From Candidatus Aalborgicola bjergmarkensis (GTDB lineage: Bacteria; Pseudomonadota; Gammaproteobacteria; Burkholderiales; Burkholderiaceae_C): a stretch of DNA of 64,000 bases. The DNA lies in assembly GCA_016708725.1 (NCBI GenBank), contig JADJFE010000001.1:1-64000 (forward strand), given 5' to 3'. Under the pieces are notes generated by a model that did not search any database, was not told the origin of the DNA, and saw nothing but the letters and a program-made list of their open reading frames with translations. This document shows positions 18,735 through 27,771 of the stretch, piece by piece. The position numbers were made by a program, and so were the translations under genes. Every line of letters starts with the position of its first letter. The stretch's first letter is position 1.

Positions 18735-19166
18735 ATGCCAGACACCACACCCCCTGCCAGCGTCGCCAACGTCCAATTACCCACCGACGAAGAACTGGTT
18801 CTCAAGGTCATTCCGATGCCAGCGGATTGCAATGCCAACGGCGATATTTTTGGCGGCTGGGTCATGGCGCAGGTTGATCTGGCGGGGTCGGTGATTCCGG
18901 CGCGCTATACCCAGGGCCGCATGGCTACGGTGGCGGTGAATGAATTTATCTTCAAGCACCCGGTGCGCGTGGGCGATATTCTGAGCTTTTTCTCCAAACT
19001 CAGCCGCATCGGGCGCACGTCCATCACCGTCCAGGTCGAGGTCTATGCCGAACGTTACGGCACGCAAGGCACCTACATCAAAGTCACCGAAGCGACAGTG
19101 ACCTATGTGGCGATTGACGACAGCGGGCGGCCACGTGAAATACCCAAGAAAACTGCTACACAATAA
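18735..19166 (+). CDS. yciA: Acyl-CoA thioesterase, YciA-like hotdog fold
   Basis: 143 residues, the size of YciA, a hexameric hotdog-fold thioesterase that releases free CoA from short to long acyl-CoAs. The characteristic NANGDIFGGWVMAQVDLAG (helix entering the active site) lies at about residues 34-53, followed by VNEFIFKHPVRVGDILSF. ATG 18735 is the first start after the intergenic repeat. Single gene. The family call is strong. Confidence 0.9.
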   Translation: MPDTTPPASVANVQLPTDEELVLKVIPMPADCNANGDIFGGWVMAQVDLAGSVIPARYTQGRMATVAVNEFIFKHPVRVGDILSFFSKLSRIGRTSITVQVEVYAERYGTQGTYIKVTEATVTYVAIDDSGRPREIPKKTATQ

Positions 19167-19346
19167 ATAGCTGCACCCACTTGGTACATAAGGCATACAG
19201 CCAGATTTGCCTTGAATTTTGCCCTTCAAAACGGGTCAAGGCGATGCTGATACCGCAATAAGGCATCCAAACGGGCCGTTGTCGGGTGTTTTTGCATGGC
19301 AAATCGGGCTGTAAGCCTTATGTATCAAGCGGGAGCAGCTATTTTT
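19166..19346. mobile_element. MITE-like element with terminal inverted repeats
   Basis: A 180-base element bounded by inverted repeats of about 44 bases. The left end (19166-19212) reads tagctgcacccacttggtac then ataaggcatacagcc; the right end (19296-19346), reverse complemented, reads tagctgctcccgcttgatac then ataaggcttacagcc. The interior has no coding capacity. This is the clearest complete member of the 'tagctg' repeat family here and gives it the form of a non-autonomous inverted-repeat element. Confidence 0.72.
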
Positions 19347-19377
19347 TTTATAGAGAAAGCGCCGCAGACGAATGCGC

Positions 19378-19665
19378 TTATTCAAACGCACTATTCGCGC
19401 CTTCCGGCGCTCCCACAGGAATCACATCCAGCCTGCACGGAAATGACAATGCCTTGCCTGTCTCAGGCTGCTGGCGCGTCAATACAAAGCCTGGCTCGAA
19501 GGCAGCAAGCCCAGCCTCCAGCGTTTGCCAGGGACTCTCTAGCGGCAGCAACAGAACACCGTTGCCAAAGTGCTTCACCACCACCTCGGTGCCGGTAAAA
19601 CGGTATTCCTTGGGCAGCCGAACGGCTTGGCTGCGACCCGATTGAAAAAGGCGTGCGGTGTCCAT
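19378..19665 (-). CDS. VapB-like AbrB-fold antitoxin without adjacent toxin
   Basis: 95 residues. The N-terminus MDTARLFQSGRSQAVRLPKE is the standard VapB swapped-hairpin DNA-binding fold, followed by FTGTEVVVKHFGNGVLLLP. ATG 19665 has an AGGAG ribosome site; a longer frame starting at 19713 is less likely. VapB is normally followed by a VapC PIN toxin, but the bases after its stop hold only the MITE-like element. The C-terminal 35 residues, where toxin binding usually lies, are longer than usual. It is probably an orphan or a remnant after toxin loss. Confidence 0.7.
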   Translation of the reverse strand: MDTARLFQSGRSQAVRLPKEYRFTGTEVVVKHFGNGVLLLPLESPWQTLEAGLAAFEPGFVLTRQQPETGKALSFPCRLDVIPVGAPEGANSAFE

Positions 19666-19759
19666 GTTTAACTCCTGATTCCCAAGTTGGTAATCATCAA
19701 TGGTAATCACCAACTGCCGCCATGTCGATGGTGACCAGCATGTTCACGCAAAACCCGGC

Positions 19760-22525
19760 TCATGGCCCAGGCCGCGACAAAGCACGCCACGCGGCATCAC
19801 TCGGCCAATCAGCCACCCAGCCGGGCAAGTTGTCGGCTGGCATGGGCCGGGCGATGCCGTAGCCCTGTGCCAACTCGCAGCCCAGTTGCAGCAGCACGAT
19901 GCCATGCGCCACCGTCTCCACCCCTTCGGCAATCACCTGGCGCTTGAAGGCGGCTGCCAGGCCAATGATGCCTTGCAAAATGGCCAGATCATCGGGGTCG
20001 TCCAGCATGTCGCGCACAAAACTCTGGTCAATCTTGAGCGTAGTGACGTGCAGGCGCTTGAGGTAGATCAGCGACGAGTAGCCGGTGCCAAAGTCGTCCA
20101 GCGAATACCTCACCCCGAACTGCGCACAGTCATCAATCACCTGCGACACCTGTGCCATGTCCGCCAGCGCGCTGGTTTCCAGCACCTCAAGCTCCAGCCA
20201 ATCCGGTCGCATGTGCTGGTGCGCTGCCAGAATGGAGCGCAAGCGCGTGACAAAATTTCCCTGTTGCAACTGGCGTGCGCCAATGTTGACGCTGACTGGC
20301 AGATCCAGCCCCACTGCGCGCCAGTGCTGCATCTGCGCCAAGGCGGTGCTGATGACCCATTCACCCACATCCACTGCCAGCGGATGGTTTTCGATGATCG
20401 GCAAGAAGGCAGCTGGCGCCAACAGCCCTTTTTCGGGGTGTTGCCAGCGGATCAGCGCCTCGGCCCCGATGACCGTGCCGCTGCGCATGTTCACCTTGGG
20501 CTGGTAATACAGCACAAATTCGCCGTTGTTCAGTGCCTGGCGGATGCGCTCCAGGCTTTCGTGCTGGAGGCGCAGGTGGCTGTCTTGCTCGGCATCGAAG
20601 ACGTGGTAACGGTTCTTTCCGGCGAGCTTGGCCTGGTACATGGCCTGATCCGCCTGGCGCAAGAGTTGATCAGCGTCGAGGTCTTGTTTCTGCGGGTAAA
20701 AGGTCACGCCCAGACTAGCCGAAACCTGCAGGCTCAGATCGTCCACAGCAACCGGCTGTGCAGCAGCTTCCAGCAACCGTATCAGCAAGGGGGTGCAACC
20801 AGCAGCATCGTCAAGATCAATCAGCACCGCAACAAATTCGTCGCCACCCAGACGCGCCAGCGTATCGCCTTCGCGCAACGTCTCCTTCATCCGCGCGGCC
20901 AGCGTGATGAGCACCTGGTCGCCAATCTGGTGGCCATAGCGGTCATTGATGCGTTTGAAGCCATCCAGGTCCAGGTAGACCACAGCCAAATGCTGCTGGC
21001 GCCGTTGCGCCTGCGCCATGGCCTGCTGCAGCCGATCCGCCAGCAAGATGCGGTTGGCAAGATTGGTGAGTGCATCAAAGTGGGCGATATGCTTCAGCGT
21101 GCGCTCGTGATCCTTGCGCTCGGAGATGTCGGTGTTGGTGCCGATCATGCGTAGCGGTTTGCCATCGCCATCGCGCGCCACCACCATGCCGCGCCCTTGT
21201 ATCCATCGCCAGCCGCCGTCTTTGCACAACATGCGAAACTCAACGTTTGCCGAGCCTGATCTGCCCTCCATATAGGGTTGCAGCGTGGCAAACACACCCG
21301 GCGCGTCTTCGGGATGGATGCGCTTGCTCCATTCCTCTGCGCTGTCGCCAATTTCATCCTCGGCAAAGCCCAGCATGGTTTTGTAGCGCGGCGAGTAAAA
21401 GGCTTTGCCCTCCTGGATATTCCAGTCCCACAGGCCGTCTCCTGCGCCTTCAATGGCAAATTTCCAGCGTTCTTCGCTGGTGATGAGTGCCGCTTCGCGC
21501 TGCTTCCAGCGAGTCAGGATGCGGTTGAAGCCATCCACCAGATGACCGATTTCATCCGATCTGGTGGTGGTCAAAGGCTGTGCAATCTGGTTGGTATCGG
21601 CCAGCGTAGCCATGGCGTCGGCTGTGGCCACCAGCGGCGCGAGCTGGCGTTTCAAAACCCAACAGGTCAGTATGCCGGTCAGCAGGGTCAAAAGCAGTGT
21701 AGCCCACAGCAAACGTTGCTGAAAATCATACAGGGGTGCAAATGCTTCTGAAACAGGTAGTGTGGCCAGCAAATACCACTGGGCGATGGGAATGCCCTTA
21801 CCAGAAACCAGTACGACCACGCCTTTGGGATTGGTCGCAATGGCAGACCCTTCATAGCCGTTGGCGAAGCGGTCCACCCACACATTGCTGCCAACACCGG
21901 GCAGCGGTTCCATGACGCGGCTTTTATCGGTGGCCGTGACCACCATACGGTACTGCGCCGCAATCAGCACATAGCCCCCGGTCCTGCCGTAGGGACTGTT
22001 CATGGGTGCATCCAGGAAATTGGGTTTTCCCAGGTTGACCGTGCCCACAAGAACACCGACCACCTGGCCCTTGCCATCAAAAATCGGTGCAGTGATGCTG
22101 AATATCGGTGCCCCCAGCTTCTTGCCCATGGCAGGACGGCCAATGACCGTTTTGACTTCCTTGAGCGGAATCGAAACCGACTCCCGATCCATGTAGTTGG
22201 TGCCAATCCGACCAGATGAAAGCGGTACGTCGGCAATCACCGTGCCATCCGTTCCTGTGACGAAAACACCCCCATTGAACAAGCGCTGCAACAACGGGCG
22301 CTGTTCCAGCAGCGTTTGCATGCTGGCAGAATTTGCCAACATGGCGGGCGTAATTTCCCCGGCAATGGTTTCCAGTGCCTGCATGCGGTCACGCAAGCGC
22401 TCATTGATTTCACCAGCAAGCACCGACACCGTGGAGAACTGCTGCTCACCCAGCGCGCGCTGCATGTCCTCCCGCAACATGCCACTCACACAAAACGAGA
22501 GCGACCAGATGCCCAGCACAAACAC
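19760..22525 (-). CDS. Cyclic-di-GMP protein: sensor (Cache) - PAS - GGDEF - EAL
   Basis: At least 921 residues, an inner-membrane protein. Order: membrane helix, periplasmic Cache-like sensor (about 20-250), second helix (about 262-283), HAMP-like linker, PAS (about 335-450), GGDEF with the intact motif RLGGDEFVAVL (about residue 560; cyclase competent), then EAL with intact GAEALIRW (about residue 688) and DDFGTGYSSLIYLK. Both synthesis and breakdown of c-di-GMP are possible. The frame has no ATG near its 5' end. GTG 22525 would cut the first helix; the preceding codons encode WNSLKTRATVFTLA, a typical positive N-terminus, so translation probably begins upstream at a rare codon (ATT 22588, with a GAGGAG site, or CTG 22558). 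Confidence 0.88.
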   Translation of the reverse strand: MFVLGIWSLSFCVSGMLREDMQRALGEQQFSTVSVLAGEINERLRDRMQALETIAGEITPAMLANSASMQTLLEQRPLLQRLFNGGVFVTGTDGTVIADVPLSSGRIGTNYMDRESVSIPLKEVKTVIGRPAMGKKLGAPIFSITAPIFDGKGQVVGVLVGTVNLGKPNFLDAPMNSPYGRTGGYVLIAAQYRMVVTATDKSRVMEPLPGVGSNVWVDRFANGYEGSAIATNPKGVVVLVSGKGIPIAQWYLLATLPVSEAFAPLYDFQQRLLWATLLLTLLTGILTCWVLKRQLAPLVATADAMATLADTNQIAQPLTTTRSDEIGHLVDGFNRILTRWKQREAALITSEERWKFAIEGAGDGLWDWNIQEGKAFYSPRYKTMLGFAEDEIGDSAEEWSKRIHPEDAPGVFATLQPYMEGRSGSANVEFRMLCKDGGWRWIQGRGMVVARDGDGKPLRMIGTNTDISERKDHERTLKHIAHFDALTNLANRILLADRLQQAMAQAQRRQQHLAVVYLDLDGFKRINDRYGHQIGDQVLITLAARMKETLREGDTLARLGGDEFVAVLIDLDDAAGCTPLLIRLLEAAAQPVAVDDLSLQVSASLGVTFYPQKQDLDADQLLRQADQAMYQAKLAGKNRYHVFDAEQDSHLRLQHESLERIRQALNNGEFVLYYQPKVNMRSGTVIGAEALIRWQHPEKGLLAPAAFLPIIENHPLAVDVGEWVISTALAQMQHWRAVGLDLPVSVNIGARQLQQGNFVTRLRSILAAHQHMRPDWLELEVLETSALADMAQVSQVIDDCAQFGVRYSLDDFGTGYSSLIYLKRLHVTTLKIDQSFVRDMLDDPDDLAILQGIIGLAAAFKRQVIAEGVETVAHGIVLLQLGCELAQGYGIARPMPADNLPGWVADWPSDAAWRALSRPGP

Positions 22526-22617
22526 CGCCAGCGTGAAAACGGTGGCGCGGGTTTTCAGCGAGTTCCATGGGGCGACTTTGGAAGGAATGACGCTCTCCTC
22601 GTTCTATATGTTTTATA

Positions 22618-22665
22618 TATTTTTTATAGCTGCACCCGCAGCATCCATGAGGGTTATAGGTGTTT
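22618..22665. repeat. Dispersed intergenic repeat, half copy
   Basis: tatagctgcacccgcagcatccatgagggttatagg is a 'tagctg.acccgc' half element lying between the c-di-GMP protein gene and the pRiA4b-like gene. Confidence 0.5.
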
Positions 22666-23223
22666 TTAATACCTAATTGCAAACCGGGTATTCACGGTAT
22701 CCCTATCAAAACTTTCGGGGTCAAAATCCACTCCAACCCACTCAAGCATATCTTGGTGTTCGGGATGCTTGGGGTCTTGGATCGCTACCAAGAAATCGGC
22801 ATAACCCCAGATGCCGCCACAATCCTCCGGGGGGCAGGCACGCTTACCTGCCGTGCAGCAAGGCAGCGGCACACCCGGATCGACGGGGAGGATCTTTTCG
22901 AGAACAATCTTGTGGCGCCAATCATCGCCAAAATCATACTCATAGCGGATGGAATATTTTTCATTTACCAGCACTTCATTCAATTTCACCAGTGCCTCAT
23001 CTTCCATGTCGAAGAAATCTCGGCTCGGTACGCCAAAATACCGGTCTCCAGCTCTAAACATGTGCAGGTGGTAATCCGTCCAGCCCATAGCAATCTGAAG
23101 GACACTGTGTAATTCTTCCAGACTGACTGTGCTGGGAACAAGCAGCCGACGCCAGATCGGAGGTTTGCTGTCAACCAGCGTTACCTTGATCTGGTAGGTG
23201 CTGACATGGGTTCTAGTGACCAT
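22666..23223 (-). CDS. Plasmid pRiA4b ORF-3-like family protein
   Basis: About 185 residues. It matches the pRiA4b ORF-3 fold: YQIKVTLVDSKPPIWRRLLVPS at the N-terminus, LEELHSVLQIAMGWTDYHLHMF, then YEYDFGDDWRHKI and the cysteine-containing CCTAGKRACPPEDCGG, which may bind a metal. The function is unknown; members are common in accessory DNA. ATG 23223 is preferred over a longer frame at 23331 because family proteins begin just before the YQIKVTL strand. Confidence 0.82.
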   Translation of the reverse strand: MVTRTHVSTYQIKVTLVDSKPPIWRRLLVPSTVSLEELHSVLQIAMGWTDYHLHMFRAGDRYFGVPSRDFFDMEDEALVKLNEVLVNEKYSIRYEYDFGDDWRHKIVLEKILPVDPGVPLPCCTAGKRACPPEDCGGIWGYADFLVAIQDPKHPEHQDMLEWVGVDFDPESFDRDTVNTRFAIRY

Positions 23224-23261
23224 CGGATTTTCCCCAAAAAGGGGCAATGATAATCCGGTGC

Positions 23262-24488
23262 CTACATCAACCACCACTGGATGATGCCCGCCACAAACCC
23301 CAACACGCCACCAATGGCGATCAGTTTCCACTCATCTTCCTTGACGACCGGGTGCAGCAGATCGTGAAAATCCTGCACCGGCAATTCGCCCAGCCTAGTG
23401 GCCAGCGTGGTTTCAATCTGCAGCGCCGTGTTGATGAGTTCTTGCGCGTCCTTGTCCAGGGGATGCAGCAAGGCCATGGTACGGGCTGCTGCGTAATCCA
23501 CCGCGCCGTGAAACTGCTTGGCTCCCAGGGTGGCGATGGCCAGCGGCTTGAACTTGAAACGCAATTCGTCTGCGGCAACGCTGATTTCGCGCTGAATGAG
23601 CCGCTGGATGCGCCGCACCGAGCGTTCATGGCTGAGCACTTCATTGGTAAAAATCTCTGCGGTAATCAGATGGTTGGCAAAGAATTCTCCATAAGCCGCC
23701 GCCACGGCCTTTTGCCGTTTCAAAAAGATACCCTGAAAAGCGAACGGCCCGAAGCGCACCGGATGCAGCGGCTGAAACACCATGTACAGCGCCAGCCAGT
23801 TCGTGACGTAGCCCACCAGCGCGCCAAAGACCGGCAGCACCCACCACAAGGGGAAGGCTTCCCAGATGAAAATCACCGGAATGCCCAGCGGCAAACCCAG
23901 GTACATTCCGCTACGCGAGATGAACTGGAACTCCTTGTCGCAAGCCTTGGAAAACAGATTGACCAGCAACTCCGATTCGCGCGACAGGCGATCAATCAGC
24001 AAGACATTGATGTCCATCAAGCCATCGACTTCGCTGCGCACATCTTCCACAAAGTTTGCAATGACGGACGGCAACTTGGCACGCACCGCGTTGTACACCA
24101 TCTCGCGCACCTTTTTTGGCGCCATGGCCCAGACAATTTCCGTCACCTGCAAACCGTGTAGCGTGGTTTTTTCAATCATGGCATCGACAATCTCCTCCAC
24201 ATGCGGGTCAACGCGCCGCTGAATGACCCGCGCCAGATCAGCGCTGTCGATTCTGTCCAGGAGTTCGGTCTGGGTGACGATCTTGCGCAGGCTGTTGTTA
24301 ATCAGGGTGCGCGCCATCTTGGGGGCATTGGCCGGTATGATGCCCTGCCAGCCAAACGGTCGCCGCCCCACATAGTTGATCGGCTGCATGATCATCTGGA
24401 CCGCCAGCCAGTTGGTAAACCATCCAATCAGACCGCCAACCAGCGGGATGATGAGCCAATTCCAATCGAAGCCTGAGAGTATGTTCAC
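23262..24488 (-). CDS. DUF445 family membrane-associated protein
   Basis: About 408 residues. The DUF445 layout is clear: an N-terminal hydrophobic hairpin (WLIIPLVGGLIGWFTNWLAV), MIMQPINYVGRRPFGWQGIIP, a second copy of the pattern in the middle (GALVGYVTNWLALYMVFQPL, FAFQGIFLKRQ), and a C-terminal membrane helix (GGVLGFVAGIIQWWLM). The start is GTG 24488; no in-frame ATG lies close and the longer frame upstream is non-homologous in character. The role is unknown, with membrane topology at both ends and a long helical middle. Confidence 0.82.
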   Translation of the reverse strand: MNILSGFDWNWLIIPLVGGLIGWFTNWLAVQMIMQPINYVGRRPFGWQGIIPANAPKMARTLINNSLRKIVTQTELLDRIDSADLARVIQRRVDPHVEEIVDAMIEKTTLHGLQVTEIVWAMAPKKVREMVYNAVRAKLPSVIANFVEDVRSEVDGLMDINVLLIDRLSRESELLVNLFSKACDKEFQFISRSGMYLGLPLGIPVIFIWEAFPLWWVLPVFGALVGYVTNWLALYMVFQPLHPVRFGPFAFQGIFLKRQKAVAAAYGEFFANHLITAEIFTNEVLSHERSVRRIQRLIQREISVAADELRFKFKPLAIATLGAKQFHGAVDYAAARTMALLHPLDKDAQELINTALQIETTLATRLGELPVQDFHDLLHPVVKEDEWKLIAIGGVLGFVAGIIQWWLM

Positions 24489-24583
24489 GGTGTGGTTTTC
24501 GTCATGAAATGAGGGGCAAGGGCACTGCGTCAACGCGGGTCCAGTGGCGTTGACGAACCCTACGAACCCTATTGTGGCACCGT

Positions 24584-25783
24584 TTAAGCCATACGCGATT
24601 GATCCAGTTCGGCAATCATTTGCTCGCCCGTGAGTTCTGGTGCTGCCAGCCCGCCAAAATACTGGCCCATGCCCGACTTGACATAGTACGGGCGAATACG
24701 CTGCGTGAGCAGCCCGATGTCGCGGATATTGGGAACCAGGCGCGTCATCATGGTGTGGCGAAAGCGCAGCATTCCCGGTGAATTGGTGACCAGCTGGCGC
24801 CACTGGTCGCGCGTCACGCGGGTGCCGCCGTACCAGTCTTCGTACACCTCATAGGCCATGAAGCGGTTGCGCATCAACAGGGCCACCTCATAAGCCCAGT
24901 CTTCGCGCTCATCACGCTCTTTCGGGCTGAGGTTGTCGGCAATATGCTCCTTGAGCGCCAGCACGCCATAGTGGACGTGGCGCGCTTCGTCCTGAATGAC
25001 GTATTTCAGCAACTCCTTGAGCAGCGGCTCGGTGCTGCTTTGGTAGAGAAAGCTGAAAGCGCCCAGCGCAACACCTTCGACCATGATCTGCATGCCCAGG
25101 AATTTCATGTCCCAACGGGAATCGGTCATCAGGGCATCGATGATCACGAAGAGGTTGTCGTTGATCGGGTACATCTTGCCCAGTTTCTCGCTCAGGTAGC
25201 GGTGAAACACCTCCACATGGCGGCCTTCGTCCATCACCTGGGTGGCGCCGTAAAGCTTGCCGTCAAAAAACTGCACGGATTCGGTCACCTGCGCCGCCGC
25301 CATCAAGGCGCCTTGCTCGCCGTGCAAAAACTGCGACAGCAGCCAGCTCGACAGGTCGTGCATCATTTTCGGGTGGTCAGCAGTCTTGATGGTGATGCCC
25401 AGTTTTTTGGCCACCTTGAGGTCAATCATGTCCAGCGGCGCCAGCGTGACACGGGGATCCAGCGGGTCTACCGGCGTGCTCCATGCCAGACTGGAACCGT
25501 TCCATTGGCCCAGTTTGGCGCGCTCATACAGTGCGTGCATTTGCGGATGGTCATGGGGATAGTTCCAGTTGAAATGCGCCTGGTGGTTGGCGGGCATTTC
25601 AGAAACCTCCCCACGCTTGCCCGACTTGAGCAGCAAACCGCGCATGGCCGAAGGCGCCATCGAGCGCAGCACGCGCGGGTTTTTCATCTCCGTCATGATG
25701 TCCACGACATCCAGCATCTCGTCCACCCGGTTCTGGACCATAGGCGATAGCAAGGGGCGGATACGGTCAATTTGTGCAAACAT
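24584..25783 (-). CDS. Ferritin-like diiron protein, probable oxygenase/desaturase-type component
   Basis: 399 residues, mostly helical. Ferritin-like iron ligands are visible in two pairs: an Glu in LHGEQGALMAAAQ with DEGRHVEVF, and an Glu in MVEGVALGAF with DEARHVHYGV. That EXnD/ExxRH pattern points to a diiron oxidase or oxygenase, not iron storage. ATG 25783 has an AGGAG ribosome site. The gene directly follows a ferredoxin reductase (21-base gap, same strand), which could supply electrons. The substrate is unknown; fatty-acid or aromatic oxidation are possibilities. Confidence 0.75.
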   Translation of the reverse strand: MFAQIDRIRPLLSPMVQNRVDEMLDVVDIMTEMKNPRVLRSMAPSAMRGLLLKSGKRGEVSEMPANHQAHFNWNYPHDHPQMHALYERAKLGQWNGSSLAWSTPVDPLDPRVTLAPLDMIDLKVAKKLGITIKTADHPKMMHDLSSWLLSQFLHGEQGALMAAAQVTESVQFFDGKLYGATQVMDEGRHVEVFHRYLSEKLGKMYPINDNLFVIIDALMTDSRWDMKFLGMQIMVEGVALGAFSFLYQSSTEPLLKELLKYVIQDEARHVHYGVLALKEHIADNLSPKERDEREDWAYEVALLMRNRFMAYEVYEDWYGGTRVTRDQWRQLVTNSPGMLRFRHTMMTRLVPNIRDIGLLTQRIRPYYVKSGMGQYFGGLAAPELTGEQMIAELDQSRMA

Positions 25784-25804
25784 ACAAAAACTCCTGATTA
25801 CTGA

Positions 25805-27022
25805 TTAGTGAGGAATATCAATGCGCACCGGCGAGCAGGGCCGGGCAATACATGCCAGCGCGTAACGCTGGGCTTTTTCTTCGCTTGAGAGGCAATTGGG
25901 CTCAGGCATCTCCACTTCGCCATCCGTCACCTGCACACGGCAGCTGCCACATCCGCCCAGCGTGCAGGAAAACAGCATCGGTGCGCCCAGGGACAACCCG
26001 GCCTCCAGCAAGGTCTGGCCTGCGGGCACAAGCCCGCTCCAGGTTTTACCCTGCGACTGGATAGCAAGCGTTTGCGTCGCAAAGCGGCTGGAATCCGTGG
26101 CGGCCACGGCAGGGGTGAAGTTTTCCTGGTGAAACCGCCCTGCGGGCAATCCACGCGCCAGAACTTCCTCCCACACACCCTGCATGAGCGGCGCCGGGCC
26201 GCAGGTATACACCTCCAGATCGGCAATGGCAGCAATGGCAGTATTGACAAGGATTGCATCGAGCAAGCTGGCAAACATGGCGCGGTCCAGGCGGCCCACC
26301 CAGCCCTTCCAGCCCTTGGGTGGCTGCTCCAGCACATGCGTCAGCGCCATGCGCTTGACATAGCGTTTTTTGAGATCACGCAAGGCGGCATGAAAAATAA
26401 TATCGCCCATGCTGCGGTTGCCGTAGAGCAGGTGAATGCGCGTTTGCGGCTCTACCGCCAGCACGGTGCGCGCTATCGACATCAAAGGCGTGATACCGCT
26501 GCCACCCGCCACCAGCAGCAAGGTGCGTGCTTCCTTCCCCTCGCCCTGCGGGAGAGGGGCCAGGGGAGAGGGTAGACTGCCCGATGGCCCCAGCACACGC
26601 AGGGTACTGCCTGGAGAAATATGATCGTTGAGCCAGTTGGATACCTTGCCGTCGGGCACCCGTTTGACGGTGATGACGACGACGCTGTCTTCCTGGGCGG
26701 AACTGGAAATCGAATAGGCCCGGCGATACTCCTGCAGGTCGATTGTGATGATGAGAGTCAAAAACATGCCGGGCTGAAACCGGATGGGCTGACCATCGGC
26801 GGGAATAGCCACAATGCTGATAGCATCCGCCGTCTCACGCACCACATCCACGACGTGGAGGGCGAAGGGCGACACTGCCGACTGCGCTGGCACTGCCTTG
26901 GCATAGAGCACCGGCTTTCCTGCACCTACCCTAGCTTTTTTAAGACCTACAGTTTGCAATGCCAGCTGCGCCACATCCCGGCGCAGCGTATTCAGAGTTC
27001 TCAGGGTTCGCAACAGTGGCAT
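25805..27022 (-). CDS. Ferredoxin reductase with FAD, NAD(P) and C-terminal [2Fe-2S] domains
   Basis: 405 residues. FAD-binding barrel with RRAYSISSS (about 120), NAD(P)-binding segment LLLVAGGSGITPLMSI, and a C-terminal plant-type ferredoxin domain with SCTLGGCGSCRVQV and a final Cys in YALACIARP, giving the four cluster ligands. It would pass electrons from NAD(P)H to the adjacent ferritin-like diiron protein. A proline-rich insert (SLPSPLAPLPQGEGKEAR) just before the NAD domain is encoded by a palindromic repeat (26533-26575) of a kind normally seen between genes, inserted in frame. ATG 27022. Confidence 0.87.
   Translation of the reverse strand: MPLLRTLRTLNTLRRDVAQLALQTVGLKKARVGAGKPVLYAKAVPAQSAVSPFALHVVDVVRETADAISIVAIPADGQPIRFQPGMFLTLIITIDLQEYRRAYSISSSAQEDSVVVITVKRVPDGKVSNWLNDHISPGSTLRVLGPSGSLPSPLAPLPQGEGKEARTLLLVAGGSGITPLMSIARTVLAVEPQTRIHLLYGNRSMGDIIFHAALRDLKKRYVKRMALTHVLEQPPKGWKGWVGRLDRAMFASLLDAILVNTAIAAIADLEVYTCGPAPLMQGVWEEVLARGLPAGRFHQENFTPAVAATDSSRFATQTLAIQSQGKTWSGLVPAGQTLLEAGLSLGAPMLFSCTLGGCGSCRVQVTDGEVEMPEPNCLSSEEKAQRYALACIARPCSPVRIDIPH
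26533..26575. repeat. Palindromic repeat inserted in frame in a coding region
   Basis: cccctcgccctgcgggagaggggc followed by caggggagagggtag has the stem CCCCTC/GAGGGG. It encodes a Pro/Gly-rich linker between the FAD and NAD domains of the ferredoxin reductase. It resembles widespread REP-like hairpins of the 'ccctctccc...gggagaggg' type. Confidence 0.55.
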
Positions 27023-27024
27023 GG

Positions 27025-27771
27025 ATGACCTTTACTTGTCGTTTGCACAGATGGCTAGTCTATTTTTCGCCACGCCCAGTGCAAAGGTTGCAAATTGACA
27101 AGTACAGGTCATTTATTGACAATCAACAGGCAATAGTTCCTCCTGGAATTGCATCAAAACTGGACAATGCGACCGTGAACGAAACATTTATCCGCCAGTC
27201 CGTAGGAGATGCGGCATGGAGTGCTGCCGTTGCCGATTTGTCGTCTCGCATATTTCCGCCGACGGTTGCATCTGCTGGCCTGACAATGGCCGAGCAGGTG
27301 GCGATTTACACCTGGACACTCGATACCAGCAAGGGGCCGTGGTTTTCCCGTATCAACCGGGTGCTGCGCATGGCAGAAACCAGCAGCGAAGAGTTTGAAA
27401 CGGTATGGCCGCTGGTGGCAGGCATTAAATCTGCGCTGGATAAGTTGCCACCGTTTGAGGGTGTGGTTTACCGAGCCGTCAAGGAGGCGCCAATGGATAG
27501 CGCCACACTTTCATGGTTCAAGGAGGCGTATCAGCCTGGGAAAGTCATCCTTCTTGACGGATTTACATCCACATCCATTGATCGCTTGCAAATACTGCGA
27601 GGACGTTTCATACTGAGCATAGATGCTGTGAGCGGCAAGGACATTTCTGTACTATCGTCCAAGCCATTGCAGCAGGAAGTTTTGCTAAGTCATGGATCAA
27701 GAATTGAGATAGATGAAGTTGAAACACAACCCAATGGAGTGGTAAAGATATGGGCGCGCGAGATTCATTAA
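27025..27771 (+). CDS. ADP-ribosyltransferase-like protein (possible toxin)
   Basis: 249 residues from ATG 27025. Three signatures of mono-ADP-ribosyltransferases occur in the right order: Arg150 in GVVYRAV, the STS motif Ser182-Thr-Ser in DGFTSTS, and the catalytic turn QQEVLLSHGSRIEI with Gln216-x-Glu218. Such enzymes move ADP-ribose from NAD+ to a protein. A Gln two residues before the Glu is the C3-toxin form (QxE), as opposed to the Arg-specific ExE. No signal peptide or secretion domain is seen; the first 30 residues are basic and may be leftover from a lost upstream part or a misplaced start. It is divergent from the ferredoxin reductase gene and overlaps a small ORF at its 3' end. DNA here looks more AT-rich than its neighbours, suggesting transfer. 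Confidence 0.7.
   Translation: MTFTCRLHRWLVYFSPRPVQRLQIDKYRSFIDNQQAIVPPGIASKLDNATVNETFIRQSVGDAAWSAAVADLSSRIFPPTVASAGLTMAEQVAIYTWTLDTSKGPWFSRINRVLRMAETSSEEFETVWPLVAGIKSALDKLPPFEGVVYRAVKEAPMDSATLSWFKEAYQPGKVILLDGFTSTSIDRLQILRGRFILSIDAVSGKDISVLSSKPLQQEVLLSHGSRIEIDEVETQPNGVVKIWAREIH

Noticed and set aside
19700..21154. 484-codon + strand frame opposite the GGDEF-EAL gene
   Set aside because: Antisense shadow; the minus strand has full GGDEF and EAL motifs.
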